64,000 nucleotides of DNA from UMGS1783 sp900555065 (GCA_937991645.1 CALKPL010000038.1:1-64000); one strand, 5' to 3'; shown: positions 21,754 to 29,734, counted from the stretch's first letter. Numbers and translations: made by a program. Notes: generated by a model not told the origin, from the sequence alone.

Positions 21754-22379
21754 TTCGCACGCTCCCGTATTACCGCCTTTTCCGGGCATATCTCCATGCA
21801 GTTCCCGCAGCGCAGGCAGTGTTCCTGCCGTATCAGCGCCGGTAAGTCGGTAAAATCAATACAGCTTTGCGGACAGACCGCCTTACAGACGCGGCAGCCG
21901 TTACAGGCGTCCGTGATAAAGTAACCTGCGCTTTCTCCTTCGCCGCCGCCGAATGCAAAATTAATCCGCTCCACAGGCTTTTGGGACAAATCGAACCACT
22001 CGCCGCTTCCCTCGTAAAGATGGAAAACCGTGAGCGCCCGTTGTGATTGTTTGGAAGGATAGATCTCGTTCATATACGGTTTTTTCTCCAATAAGCCCGG
22101 CAGCGGCTCGCTTCCAAGCTCTTTCACCCTGCCACGGACGGATACCGCAACACAGGACATGGTATCTTTGCCTCTGATCCCTGTCAGTGCAATATATCCG
22201 CCGCTTTTCAGTCTGTTATAAAAACCTTTCCCTTTCGCTGTGAGAAAATACAGGCCGGTTTCGTCGCTGTCCATTATATCTATGGCGCAGGTCACGGGCA
22301 GGCCGCGGTCATCCACCGTTGCGGCGATTACCGTATGTATCTCCTGTTGCAGAAATCTTAAAAAATCGCTGGCGTTCAT
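21750..22379 (-). CDS. Pyridoxamine-5'-phosphate oxidase-type flavoprotein fused to a ferredoxin
   Basis: Redox protein of two parts. Residues 1-140 form the split-barrel FMN-binding domain (VIAATVDDRGLPVTCAIDIM, YFLTAKGKGFYNRLK, YIALTGIRG, VSVRGRVKEL). Residues 155-205 form a two-cluster 4Fe-4S ferredoxin with C159-C162-C165-C169 and C188-C191-C194-C198. First gene of the SirTM operon, with an ATGA junction to the macrodomain gene and a GGAGGAGG site 12 bases before the start. Possibly the target, or the sensor, of the ADP-ribosylation system; that is inference. Confidence 0.85.
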   Translation of the reverse strand: MNASDFLRFLQQEIHTVIAATVDDRGLPVTCAIDIMDSDETGLYFLTAKGKGFYNRLKSGGYIALTGIRGKDTMSCVAVSVRGRVKELGSEPLPGLLEKKPYMNEIYPSKQSQRALTVFHLYEGSGEWFDLSQKPVERINFAFGGGEGESAGYFITDACNGCRVCKAVCPQSCIDFTDLPALIRQEHCLRCGNCMEICPEKAVIRERAK

Positions 22380-22410
22380 CGCAAATAATCCTCCTCCCGC
22401 ACAAGGTGAA

Positions 22411-22439
22411 AACCGGGGCTATCTCTGACAGCCCCGGTT
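22411..22439 (-). terminator. Terminator between the MBL-fold gene and the SirTM operon
   Basis: 10-bp stem AACCGGGGCT / AGCCCCGGTT with a 9-base loop; on the minus strand it is followed by TTTTCACC. Only 31 bases separate it from the next start, so the SirTM operon has little room for its own promoter and may depend on read-through. Confidence 0.8.
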
Positions 22440-22452
22440 CTCCTGACAGCGT

Positions 22453-23244
22453 TTAAGCAAAGAAGAAGCCTGCCGTCATATCGAGATAGTTCTGACCGCT
22501 GTACTGCGGATACTGCCTGCCGACTTCGGCTTTGAATGCGGCGACGTCCTCGCAGTCTAACGCGATCTTTTTCAGATTTTCAAGGTAGGCGATTTTCGTC
22601 TCGGCGTCTTTTAAATCCTCAGGCGTATAGTGGGAAGTCAGGATCAAATCATAACCTTTTTCAATATAGCGCTTAAGCTCTGCGATCATGGCGTCAGCAT
22701 GGCCCGCGCCTGCAACGATGGAATGGCAGTCATGTCCGAGCATATGCGTGTAAACGGCGTTGATTTCGGGAATTTCCACATCGAAAGCATCCCCTGTCTG
22801 CTTTATGATAAAATCCATGCCTCCGATTGTCAGCTTGCCCTCGTCGATCACGTTGGTAATCTGATGGACGGAACTGTCAAAGATTTCTCCGAATGCGCCT
22901 GCAAATTTATCTATCAGAGCTTTTCCGCCGCCGTTTTCAGAATATGCGACGGCATTCTTCGTTGCATACTTCGGCACCTGCGGCATAAAGGTTGCGCCGG
23001 CGCCGTGATAGGCAATCAGCATACCCTCGACACGGACGTCCTTCAGGTATTCGGTAAGCTCTTTGCTGTTGTCAAAGAAGCAGGGGGATTCAATGATAAC
23101 CGCTTTGCCGTTTTTCTCGACAATGAACACTTCATCGTCAATAAAATCGTTGGTCTTGTATGCGTGCAGCCTGACGCCGCCAAAATCGTAAATATGCATT
23201 TCACCTTTTTCAAGTTTCACAGCCTTAAAAGCGTTCTTGTTCAT
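22453..23244 (-). CDS. MBL-fold-like protein with degenerate metal motif
   Basis: The overall pattern resembles metallo-beta-lactamase-fold hydrolases: strands MHIYDFGGVRLHAYKTND and EVFIVEKNGKAVIIESPCFF at the start, VRVEGMLIAYHGAGATFMPQ, and LILTSHYTPEDL near the end. The catalytic HxHxDH motif is missing: the expected place reads AYHGAGATF, and a lone HMLGHDCHS follows later. It is either a specialised member with altered metal ligands or a non-enzymatic relative. Cotranscribed with the NAD(P)-binding gene upstream (27-base gap), AAGGAG site. Confidence 0.62.
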   Translation of the reverse strand: MNKNAFKAVKLEKGEMHIYDFGGVRLHAYKTNDFIDDEVFIVEKNGKAVIIESPCFFDNSKELTEYLKDVRVEGMLIAYHGAGATFMPQVPKYATKNAVAYSENGGGKALIDKFAGAFGEIFDSSVHQITNVIDEGKLTIGGMDFIIKQTGDAFDVEIPEINAVYTHMLGHDCHSIVAGAGHADAMIAELKRYIEKGYDLILTSHYTPEDLKDAETKIAYLENLKKIALDCEDVAAFKAEVGRQYPQYSGQNYLDMTAGFFFA

Positions 23245-23271
23245 GTTCGTTTCTCCTTGTTTTGGGTTTGT

Positions 23272-23901
23272 TTACTCTGAGACAACGCTGATCCGCTTCT
23301 GTACGTTGCCGCCGCTTACGGCTTCGTCAATCACGGCGATTGCATAATCGGCGTAGCTGATAATACTCTCGCCATTGGAATTGAGAACCAATTCCTCTCC
23401 GCCGAGAACATATTTGCCCGTACGTTCTCCGTCCGCACGGAAATCACCGGCGGGACTGATATACGTCCACCTGACGTCATCTCTCTTTCGAAGTTCGCCG
23501 AGCGCCTTAGCCATGGCTGCGGCCAGCGGTTTGAACGCGTCGGGGAAATCGGGGCCGTCCGCCACGCAGACGGTGTGTTCGGGATCAACATACAGGCTGC
23601 CTGCGCCGCCGACAACCAAAAGACGGGTCTGCACGCCGCTCAGAATATCGCACAGATGCTTCAAGGAAGTGCTGTGCTGGGCAAGCGTATCCTCCGTCCA
23701 GGCGCCGAAAGCGTCAATGACTACATCAAAGCCCATGAGATCGGCTGCGGTGAGATCATACAGATCTTTTTTCAGTACATGCTTTGCCTGCGTCTGATTC
23801 TCTTCTCGAACCACGGCGGTTACGTCCAAACCCCTGGAAACCGCTTCCTTTACGATTTGCTTACCAGCCTTACCATTTGCACATATTACTGCGATTTTCA
23901 T
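23272..23901 (-). CDS. NAD(P)H-binding (NmrA/SDR-like) oxidoreductase
   Basis: Atypical short-chain dehydrogenase fold: MKIAVICANGKAGKQIVKEA is the dinucleotide-binding loop (GxxGxxG variant), followed by DLTAADLMGFDVVIDAFGAW, LLVVGGAGSLYV and RWTYISPAGDFRADGER. No Tyr-Lys catalytic pair, as in NmrA-type redox sensors and YwnB-like proteins. Divergent from an HxlR regulator, an arrangement very common in Firmicutes where HxlR proteins control quinone, aldehyde or electrophile response genes. AGGAGG site and a good promoter upstream. Confidence 0.82.
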   Translation of the reverse strand: MKIAVICANGKAGKQIVKEAVSRGLDVTAVVREENQTQAKHVLKKDLYDLTAADLMGFDVVIDAFGAWTEDTLAQHSTSLKHLCDILSGVQTRLLVVGGAGSLYVDPEHTVCVADGPDFPDAFKPLAAAMAKALGELRKRDDVRWTYISPAGDFRADGERTGKYVLGGEELVLNSNGESIISYADYAIAVIDEAVSGGNVQKRISVVSE

Positions 23902-23980
23902 TTTGCATTCCTCCTGAATATCCTGGTTTCTGTTCGTGTTTTGTCACTTCGGAGCGGCCGCTTCCGCAGTTCTTGTCTAT

Positions 23981-24009
23981 ATTATACGAAGGCAAATTTC
24001 CGCTGTAAA
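23981..24009 (-). promoter_or_regulatory. Promoter of the NmrA-like/MBL operon
   Basis: Minus strand: -35 TTTACA (24004-24009), 17-base spacer, -10 TATAAT (23981-23986). A TAAGCAC..GTGC element and the dyad at 24057 lie just upstream. Confidence 0.75.
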
Positions 24010-24056
24010 GTAAGCACTTTATTGTGCCGTAGTTACCAACAGGAAACCATTGGATC

Positions 24057-24072
24057 GTTACCGCAAGGTAAC
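24057..24072. promoter_or_regulatory. GTTACC-GCAA-GGTAAC dyad, candidate HxlR operator
   Basis: Perfect 6-bp arms with a 4-base spacer, between the divergent promoters. An extra GTTACC half-site occurs at 24032-24037. A plausible binding site for the HxlR protein encoded at 24365. Confidence 0.45.
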
Positions 24073-24240
24073 AATTGTGCAGTTATGCGGCGATTGAGCC
24101 AATGGAGACCGAAAAAATGCAATTTGAAAAAATTTTAATTTGCCTGTGTAAACATGGCAAAAACCCAACATTTCGTGTGGAATTGTCGGATAGTTTTCAA
24201 AACGCATCGCATTGGACGATACTGTGCGAACGTCAGTCTC

Positions 24241-24269
24241 TTGACACAATTCATCTGGAATATTATACT
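24241..24269 (+). promoter_or_regulatory. Promoter of the hxlR gene
   Basis: TTGACA (24241-24246), 17-base spacer, TATACT (24264-24269); the predicted 5' leader is about 90 bases. Confidence 0.8.
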
Positions 24270-24364
24270 TTAACTGTAAGTTTCACTTGTAATACTATAT
24301 CGGGAAAACGCTGTAGTCGCCAAATGGAAACTATTGTGTGTTTTCAATTACTGGAGGTGCGCCT

Positions 24365-24700
24365 GTGACAGCACAAACTGCAAAAAAAGAACTGCCGGCC
24401 TGTCCGGTCGAAACCACGCTGACTCTCATCGGGGATAAGTGGAAAGTTTTAATCCTGCGCGATTTAATGCCTGGAACAAAGAGGTTTGGAGAACTGAAAA
24501 AATCCATCGGGAGCGTCTCTCAAAAGGTGCTGACCGCACAGCTTAGAGATATGGAGAACAACGGGCTGCTTACGCGCACCGTCTATCCGGAAGTTCCGCC
24601 ACGGGTGGAGTATTCGCTTACAGAGTTAGGGCGAAGCCTGAAACCAATACTGGATGCGATGTGGAATTGGGGCGAAGAATTCAAGTCGCAAAAACAGTAA
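24365..24700 (+). CDS. HxlR-family transcriptional regulator
   Basis: Start placed at the GTG at 24365 with a CTGGAGG site; 111 residues. The winged-helix core is PACPVETTLTLIGDKWKVLI, LRDLMPGTKRFGELKKSIG, SQKVLTAQLRDMENNGLL, and the wing VEYSLTELGRSLKPIL, all family hallmarks. A single cysteine in the N-terminal PACPVE position is the one that senses electrophiles in YodB/HypR-type members. It probably controls the divergent NmrA-like operon. A 14-codon frame ending at the GTG (24324-24368) overlaps the start but has no clear ribosome binding site. Confidence 0.9.
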   Translation: MTAQTAKKELPACPVETTLTLIGDKWKVLILRDLMPGTKRFGELKKSIGSVSQKVLTAQLRDMENNGLLTRTVYPEVPPRVEYSLTELGRSLKPILDAMWNWGEEFKSQKQ

Positions 24701-24710
24701 TATTGAACCC

Positions 24711-24742
24711 AGCCGTCTGCCGGTGCAGGCGGCTGTTCTTTT
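24711..24742 (+). terminator. Terminator of hxlR
   Basis: 10-bp stem AGCCGTCTGC / GCAGGCGGCT (one G-U pair) with a CGGT loop, followed by GTTCTTTTTAT. Confidence 0.85.
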
Positions 24743-25312
24743 TATATGTCCGTATTTTTTCATCGGCATGAAAACCGCACGGCAGATTTTTTCAGCGCAT
24801 GAAAAAGAGGCGAAATCCGAAGACTCGCCTCTTCTGCATCGTATTATCTATAATCCCGCTTATAAAGTTGCAGACAGATCCCCTTTATCCCCCTAGTCAT
24901 ATTGTTTCAATCTGCGCGGATCGAAGCATGCACTTTTCCGTGTCCGGTCATTCCCAATGGACGATTGTATTGCAGTTTCATTTCTCACAATCGCGTACAG
25001 GGAAGCCGCCGCTGACCTCGTTCCACGACAGGATCTACGGCGATCCGGACAAATTTTGATTCTGTGCAGAGCCTGTGCGATACATTGAATCTGTGTTCCC
25101 GCAATTTCGGGAATATTCCATATGACCCCGTTCCATGCATTTGCGCAAAACCGGCCTTCGCGCCGTTTCCCTGCGGGAAAGCGACTGGATTTATGCCAAC
25201 TCGGCTTTTATGCCCGCCGCACAATTTGCCGGCTTCGGCATTTCTTTTGTTTCAGCATCTTTTGGCTGTCCCGCGCCATGCACGCCCTGTACGGAAAGAT
25301 CTCCCGCCGTTT
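24743..25312. other. 570-bp stretch without a recognisable gene
   Basis: Holds a hairpin (AGAGGCGA at 24803 / TCGCCTCT at 24826) and several short open frames on both strands without ribosome binding sites or recognisable sequence. It separates hxlR from the 3' end of the hydrogenase operon. It may contain a decayed gene, but I see no homology to support that. Confidence 0.5.
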
Positions 25313-26497
25313 TCAAAGCGCGGGGAACACCGCCAGACTGCGCTGCAATATCCCCTTCATCTGTGCGATGAGAATTCCGAAGTTCGTCATGGGCACGCCC
25401 TGCTGCATCGCCTGGCGCAGCCTGGACTGCAGCGCGCGCGGCGGCAGCATACAGGCGCCGCAGTGGACGACAAGCCGATAGGGGCGCAGATCGTCCGGGA
25501 ATGTGTTGCCGCTGCTGTATGAAAACCGGAGCTCTTTGCCCGTGTACTGTGAAATCCAGCGCGGCAATTTTACCGTTCCGATATCCTCGCACTGGCGGTG
25601 GTGCGTGCAGCCCTCGCTGATGAGGACGGTATCGCCGTCGCGCAGATCGTCTATATGCGCCGCGCCCGCCGCCGCCTGTTTCAGCACGCCGCCGTGCCGG
25701 GCGAACAGGATGGAAAACGACGTCAGCGGCACGTCCTGCGGCGTCACAGCGGCGACCTGTTCAAATGCCTGGCTGTCTGTAACGACCATGCGCGGACGTT
25801 CACGCAGGCGTGAAAACGCCTGCTCCAGCGCGTCTTCTTTCGTGACGAGGGTCTGGCCGCCCGCGTCGAGTATGTCGCGGATAGTCTGCTGCTGGGGCAG
25901 AATCAGCCGGCCTTTCGGCGCGGACGCGTCGATGGGCGTAACGAGTACGACAAGGTCTCCGGGCGCGAGCAGGTCTGCGATAATCGGCGGCCGCGGCGGC
26001 TCGGCCTGCGCCAGCGACGCGATCCGCTCCCGCAGCGCGCTGATATTTTCGCCGGTTTTGGCGCTCACCCAAAACGCGCCGTCCCCGTCTGCATGCTGCG
26101 GATATTGATCGCTCTTATTGCGAACGAGCAGACATGTCACGCCGCGCGCCTCGCACGTGTCCAGCAGCGCGCGTTCCGGCGGCGTTACCTCCGCGTTCCC
26201 GTCCAACACGAGAAGAACGATATCGACGCGGTCCAGTTCGCGCATGCTCCTGCGTACGCGCTGCACGCCCAGTTCCCCTTCGTCGTCCAAGCCAGCGGTG
26301 TCGATCAGCACCACCGGACCCAGCGGAAGCAGTTCCATTGCCTTGGATACAGGATCCGTCGTCGTCCCAGCCACGTCGGATACGATGGCGAGCTCCTGCC
26401 CGGTCAACGCGTTGATCAGGCTGGACTTGCCGGCGTTGCGCCGGCCGTAGATGCCGATATGGACCCGGCCGGAAGCCGGCGTACTGTTCAGGCTCAT
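25313..26497 (-). CDS. hydF: [FeFe]-hydrogenase maturation GTPase HydF
   Basis: Scaffold that carries the diiron subcluster and delivers it to the hydrogenase. Start placed at the ATG at 26495-26497 with a GAGGAGGG site; 394 residues. The N-terminal GTPase has GRRNAGKSSLINALTG near residue 18, TTTDPV, DTAGLDDEGELG and NKSD. A dimerisation domain follows. The C-terminal FeS domain has CTHHRQCEDIG near residue 296 and HCGACM near residue 344, the CxH...HCxxC cluster ligands. Last gene of the operon. Confidence 0.95.
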   Translation of the reverse strand: MSLNSTPASGRVHIGIYGRRNAGKSSLINALTGQELAIVSDVAGTTTDPVSKAMELLPLGPVVLIDTAGLDDEGELGVQRVRRSMRELDRVDIVLLVLDGNAEVTPPERALLDTCEARGVTCLLVRNKSDQYPQHADGDGAFWVSAKTGENISALRERIASLAQAEPPRPPIIADLLAPGDLVVLVTPIDASAPKGRLILPQQQTIRDILDAGGQTLVTKEDALEQAFSRLRERPRMVVTDSQAFEQVAAVTPQDVPLTSFSILFARHGGVLKQAAAGAAHIDDLRDGDTVLISEGCTHHRQCEDIGTVKLPRWISQYTGKELRFSYSSGNTFPDDLRPYRLVVHCGACMLPPRALQSRLRQAMQQGVPMTNFGILIAQMKGILQRSLAVFPAL

Positions 26498-26510
26498 TGC
26501 ACTTCCCTCC

Positions 26511-27959
26511 TCAAAAACGGAAGTCGCGCGCACCCGCGCTGATTTCGGCCAGGTTTTTTCGGACAATCTCACGCACTTTTGGATTCGGCACCCGGTTGAT
26601 TTCGCGCCTGATCAGCGCCTCGCCAACCTCTTTTGTACCGGGCGTCGCATAGTCCTCCAGATACTCCTGTAAGGTGATCAGGGCGTTGGGATGGCAGCAG
26701 TTGAGGATCTGCCCGCTCTTGCACAAGCTCATAAATCGGTCGCCGGTGCGGCCTTCACGGTAACATGCGGTGCAGAAGCTGGGAATGTAGTCCATCTCCA
26801 TCAGCCACCTAACGACTTCGTCGAGGGTACGGTGGTCGCTGATGTCGAACTGGGCCGTACTGTCGCGATCCGGTCCGGGCTCGGTGTAGCCGCCGACGCT
26901 GGTGCGGCTGCCGCCGCTGATCTGTGAAATGCCCAGGTGCAGCACGCGTTCGCGGCAAGCCTGGCTCTCACGGGTGGAGATGATCATGCCGGTATAGGGG
27001 ACGGCGATGCGGATGACCGCCACGATTTTTTCAAATATATCGTCGCTGATCCCGTTGTCGAACTCGCCTGGATCAATGTCGTCCGCCGGACAGATACGGG
27101 GGACGCTGATGGTGTGCGGCCCGACTCCGAACGCCGCTTCGAGATGCTCCGCATGCATGAGCAGGCCCGCCAGTTCGTAGCGGTACAGTTCCAGCCCGAA
27201 CAGGACGCCCAGACCCACGTCGTCAATTCCGCCCTCCATGGCCCGATCCATCGCCTCGGTGTGATAGGCGTAGTCGTGCTTCGGCCCCGTCGGATGCAGC
27301 TGCTCGTAGCTTTGGCGGTGATATGTCTCCTGGAACAGGATATACGTGCCGATGCCCGCATCCTTCAGCTTGCGGTAATTTTCAACCGTAGTGGCGGCGA
27401 TGTTCACGTTCACGCGGCGGATCGCGCCGTTTTTATGCTTAATGCCATAGATCGTCTCTATGCTCTCCAGCACGTACTCGATCGGGTTGTGCACCGGATC
27501 CTCCCCCGTCTCCAGCGCAAGGCGTTTATGGCCCATGTCCTGCAGGGCGATCACCTCTTTGCGAATCTCATCCTGCGTGAGCTTCTTGCGCGGGATGGTG
27601 CGGTTCTGACAGTGATAAGGACAGTAAACACAGCCGTTAATGCAGTAGTTCGACAGGTAGAGCGGTGCGAACAGAACGATACGGTTGCCGTAAAAATCCT
27701 TTTTAATCTGCTCTGCGAGCCGGAACATCCGCTCGTTTTTCTCCGGGATATCGCAGTCTAGCAATACGGCCGCTTCCCTATGCGTAAGGCCTTTTCGCTG
27801 TTCGGCTTTGGCGATGATCTGGTCGATCAGCGCGGCGTTGCTTCGATTTTGTTCCGCATAGGCGAGGGTCTCCAAAATCTCGCCGTGGTGGATGAATTCA
27901 TCCGCCCTGTGCGACGCGGGGTTGTACTGGACCTGTTTTTTTTCTGTGGCTTCTTTCAT
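26511..27959 (-). CDS. hydG: [FeFe]-hydrogenase maturation radical SAM enzyme HydG
   Basis: Splits tyrosine to give the CO and cyanide ligands of the hydrogenase H-cluster. The radical SAM motif is NYCINGCVYCPYH (CxxxCxxC) near residues 106-113, with TGEDPVHNPIEYV, LFQETYHRQSYEQLHP and SQISGGSRTSVGGY in the barrel. The C-terminal second cluster has CTACYREGRTGDRFMS and LCKSGQILNCCHPNA. Length (482 residues) is normal. Start has an AAAGGAGATTATT site. Order hydE-hydG-hydF with 13- and 22-base gaps. Confidence 0.97.
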   Translation of the reverse strand: MKEATEKKQVQYNPASHRADEFIHHGEILETLAYAEQNRSNAALIDQIIAKAEQRKGLTHREAAVLLDCDIPEKNERMFRLAEQIKKDFYGNRIVLFAPLYLSNYCINGCVYCPYHCQNRTIPRKKLTQDEIRKEVIALQDMGHKRLALETGEDPVHNPIEYVLESIETIYGIKHKNGAIRRVNVNIAATTVENYRKLKDAGIGTYILFQETYHRQSYEQLHPTGPKHDYAYHTEAMDRAMEGGIDDVGLGVLFGLELYRYELAGLLMHAEHLEAAFGVGPHTISVPRICPADDIDPGEFDNGISDDIFEKIVAVIRIAVPYTGMIISTRESQACRERVLHLGISQISGGSRTSVGGYTEPGPDRDSTAQFDISDHRTLDEVVRWLMEMDYIPSFCTACYREGRTGDRFMSLCKSGQILNCCHPNALITLQEYLEDYATPGTKEVGEALIRREINRVPNPKVREIVRKNLAEISAGARDFRF

Positions 27960-27981
27960 AATAATCTCCTTTCTTAACGGG

Positions 27982-29052
27982 TTAGGCCGGGCCGGCCTTT
28001 CCCTTCAGCGGATAATATAACGTTTCCGCGCGGCTGTCGCCTCTGCAGGCCGCAACGCGGTACCCAAGCGCTTCGATACGCGCCGTAATCGCATCGATCT
28101 GTTCCACCGGCGCCGTGGTCTTATTGTCATAGAGCAGGTAACGCTGCCGCTGGCGCGGCGGCGTCAGATTGGGCATGACGACGTTCGCCCCCGCAAGGAT
28201 TCCGCGTTCCAGACCGTCGCCCGCTACGGTGTTCAGCGCAGTTGTCGCCGGCAGCAGCGCGCCGGGCAGCAGCAGGCGCGTGAGCGCCAGCATAAACAGC
28301 GTCAGTTCCGCATCTCCTGCCGGCTCATCCGCAAACGGCGTGTCGTGATGCGGGATGAACGGACCGATTCCCACCATCTGCGGGCGCAGCTCGCGCAGAT
28401 AGCACAGATCGCAGGCGAGGGCCGCTGCCGTCTGGCCGGGCGAGCCGACCATAAATCCCGCCCCGACCTGGTATCCGAGCCGCTTGAGGTCTTGAAGGCA
28501 GCGCATGCGGTTCTCCAGCGTCAGCGGCGCGGGGTGGAGGCGGGCGTAATGTACGGCGTCCGCCGTCTCATGGCGCAGCAGATAACGGTCGGCGCCGGCG
28601 CGCCGCCATGCGGCGTAGCTCTCATACGGATGCTCACCCAGAGACAGGGTTACCGCGCAGTCAGGATAGCGCGCCTTGATCTCCCGCACGAGCGATTCAA
28701 CGCGCGCGGCAGTAAACCACGGGTCCTCCCCTCCCTGCAGCACAAATGTTCTGAGACCGTGCGCATAGCCGCGCCGGCAGCAGTCCAGAATTTCATCCGG
28801 GCCGAGCCTGTAGCGCTCCGCACGGGCGTTGCCGCGGCGGATACCGCAGTAGCGGCAGTCGTTTTTACAGTAGTTGCTGATTTCGATCAGGCCGCGCAGA
28901 TACACGTCCTTCCCGTATACCCTGTCGCACGCGGCGCGGGCGGCGTCAAACAGCGCGGCGCGGTCCACATCCCGCCAATGCCCGATCAGTTCCGCATATT
29001 CCGCGCATGTCAGAGCCGTGCCTGCCAAAAGCTTTTCCATAAGCGCACGCAT
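27982..29052 (-). CDS. hydE: [FeFe]-hydrogenase maturation radical SAM enzyme HydE
   Basis: Radical SAM enzyme that helps build the azadithiolate bridge of the H-cluster. Start placed at the ATG at 29050-29052 with an AAAGGAGCG site; 356 residues. SNYCKNDCRYCGIRRGN near residue 57 is the CxxxCxxC motif; LQGGEDPWFT, LSLGEHPYESY, LRHETADAVHYARLHPA, GAGFMVGSPGQT and GIGPFIPHHDTPF follow as in known HydE. The optional second cluster near the C-terminus is not evident. Preceded in the operon by the small TM1266-like gene. Confidence 0.95.
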   Translation of the reverse strand: MRALMEKLLAGTALTCAEYAELIGHWRDVDRAALFDAARAACDRVYGKDVYLRGLIEISNYCKNDCRYCGIRRGNARAERYRLGPDEILDCCRRGYAHGLRTFVLQGGEDPWFTAARVESLVREIKARYPDCAVTLSLGEHPYESYAAWRRAGADRYLLRHETADAVHYARLHPAPLTLENRMRCLQDLKRLGYQVGAGFMVGSPGQTAAALACDLCYLRELRPQMVGIGPFIPHHDTPFADEPAGDAELTLFMLALTRLLLPGALLPATTALNTVAGDGLERGILAGANVVMPNLTPPRQRQRYLLYDNKTTAPVEQIDAITARIEALGYRVAACRGDSRAETLYYPLKGKAGPA

Positions 29053-29065
29053 TGCAGCGCTCCTT

Positions 29066-29314
29066 TCAGGCCTGTTTGGCATAAACCGCCTTGGCCGATA
29101 CGTCGGGCAGGCAGCCGAGCTTGCCCGACAACGCGGAAATGATGTCCTGCGGCGCATCCACCACAACGCTGATGATATTGATGCCCCGCTCCCGATAGGG
29201 CAGGCCCATCCGGCCGATGATATAGTCGCCGTACTCGTGCAGCACTTGATTGAGCCTGTCGTTTACTTCGCGTGTCTGCGCAATAATCGCAATCACGGCT
29301 ACGCGCGTCTCCAT
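29066..29314 (-). CDS. TM1266-family iron-only hydrogenase system regulator
   Basis: Small ACT/NikR-C-like protein, always found with hyd maturation genes and thought to regulate them. Start placed at the ATG at 29312-29314 (METRVAVIAI) with an AAAAAGGAGTGGGG site; 82 residues. It shows REVNDRLNQVLHEYGDYIIG, RMGLPYRERGINIISVVVD and KLGCLPDVSAKAVY, characteristic of the family. It has no DNA-binding domain of its own, so it may act by binding a ligand or another regulator. First gene of the operon, behind an unusual leader. Confidence 0.9.
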   Translation of the reverse strand: METRVAVIAIIAQTREVNDRLNQVLHEYGDYIIGRMGLPYRERGINIISVVVDAPQDIISALSGKLGCLPDVSAKAVYAKQA

Positions 29315-29341
29315 TTTCGTTCCCCACTCCTTTTTGCGTAC

Positions 29342-29365
29342 AAAAAATGCGCCCTGAAGGCGCAT
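29342..29365 (-). terminator. Terminator-like hairpin before the first hyd gene
   Basis: 7-bp stem ATGCGCC / GGCGCAT, loop TTCAG, followed by TTTTTTG, 28 bases before the start codon of the TM1266-like gene. Confidence 0.7.
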
Positions 29366-29460
29366 CCGAAGCACAGCGCATCCACCGCTGTGTCTTTCTT
29401 TCCCACGCCTTCCACCGCAGACGCTTTCGCATCTTAAATGTCAGCACATGTTTTGTGTTC
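29342..29460 (-). promoter_or_regulatory. Structured 5' leader of the hydrogenase maturation operon, possible attenuator
   Basis: On the minus strand the transcript would hold, in order, a hairpin GATGC-GAAA-GCGTC (29433-29420), a hairpin CACAGCG / CGCTGTG (29392-29372), then a terminator-like hairpin ATGCGCC / GGCGCAT with TTTTTT (29365-29342), directly before the ribosome binding site of the TM1266-like gene. The sequence GATGCG recurs in all three hairpins, so alternative pairings are possible. I do not recognise a known riboswitch class. A terminator in front of the first gene implies conditional read-through. Confidence 0.55.
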
Positions 29461-29467
29461 TGTCTAT

Positions 29468-29496
29468 ATCATAGCATAATACTCGGCAATATGCAA
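29468..29496 (-). promoter_or_regulatory. Predicted promoter of the hyd operon
   Basis: Minus strand: -35 TTGCAT (29491-29496), 17-base spacer, -10 TATGAT (29468-29473). About 150 bases of leader precede the first gene. Confidence 0.7.
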
Positions 29497-29690
29497 GCTT
29501 GCATAAGAAAAACCGTTTTTGCAAAGCCGGCATACAAAACGAAACTTCCACGCGCGGGCAGTTTGCAATTGGGAAACACAACCGCCGTCAACGATCGACG
29601 GCGGCGAGGTGCGGACAATAAAGCGACACTTATAGACCAAAGACGATGCGCCGCCGCCTCTTGGATCATATCGAAGCACCGCAAAACATG

Positions 29691-29728
29691 AAAAAACAGG
29701 CGGGAAAGACTTCTTACTTTCCCACCTG
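29691..29728 (-). terminator. Terminator of the tRNA-Thr gene
   Basis: 12-bp stem CAGGTGGGAAAG / CTTTCCCGCCTG (one mismatch) and a TTTTTTC run, seven bases after the tRNA 3' end. Confidence 0.88.
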
Positions 29729-29734
29729 CTTCAT

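Noticed and set aside
24075..24364. 97-codon plus-strand frame before hxlR
   Set aside because: Lies over the divergent promoters and operator, lacks a ribosome binding site; only its last 14 codons could matter as a leader.
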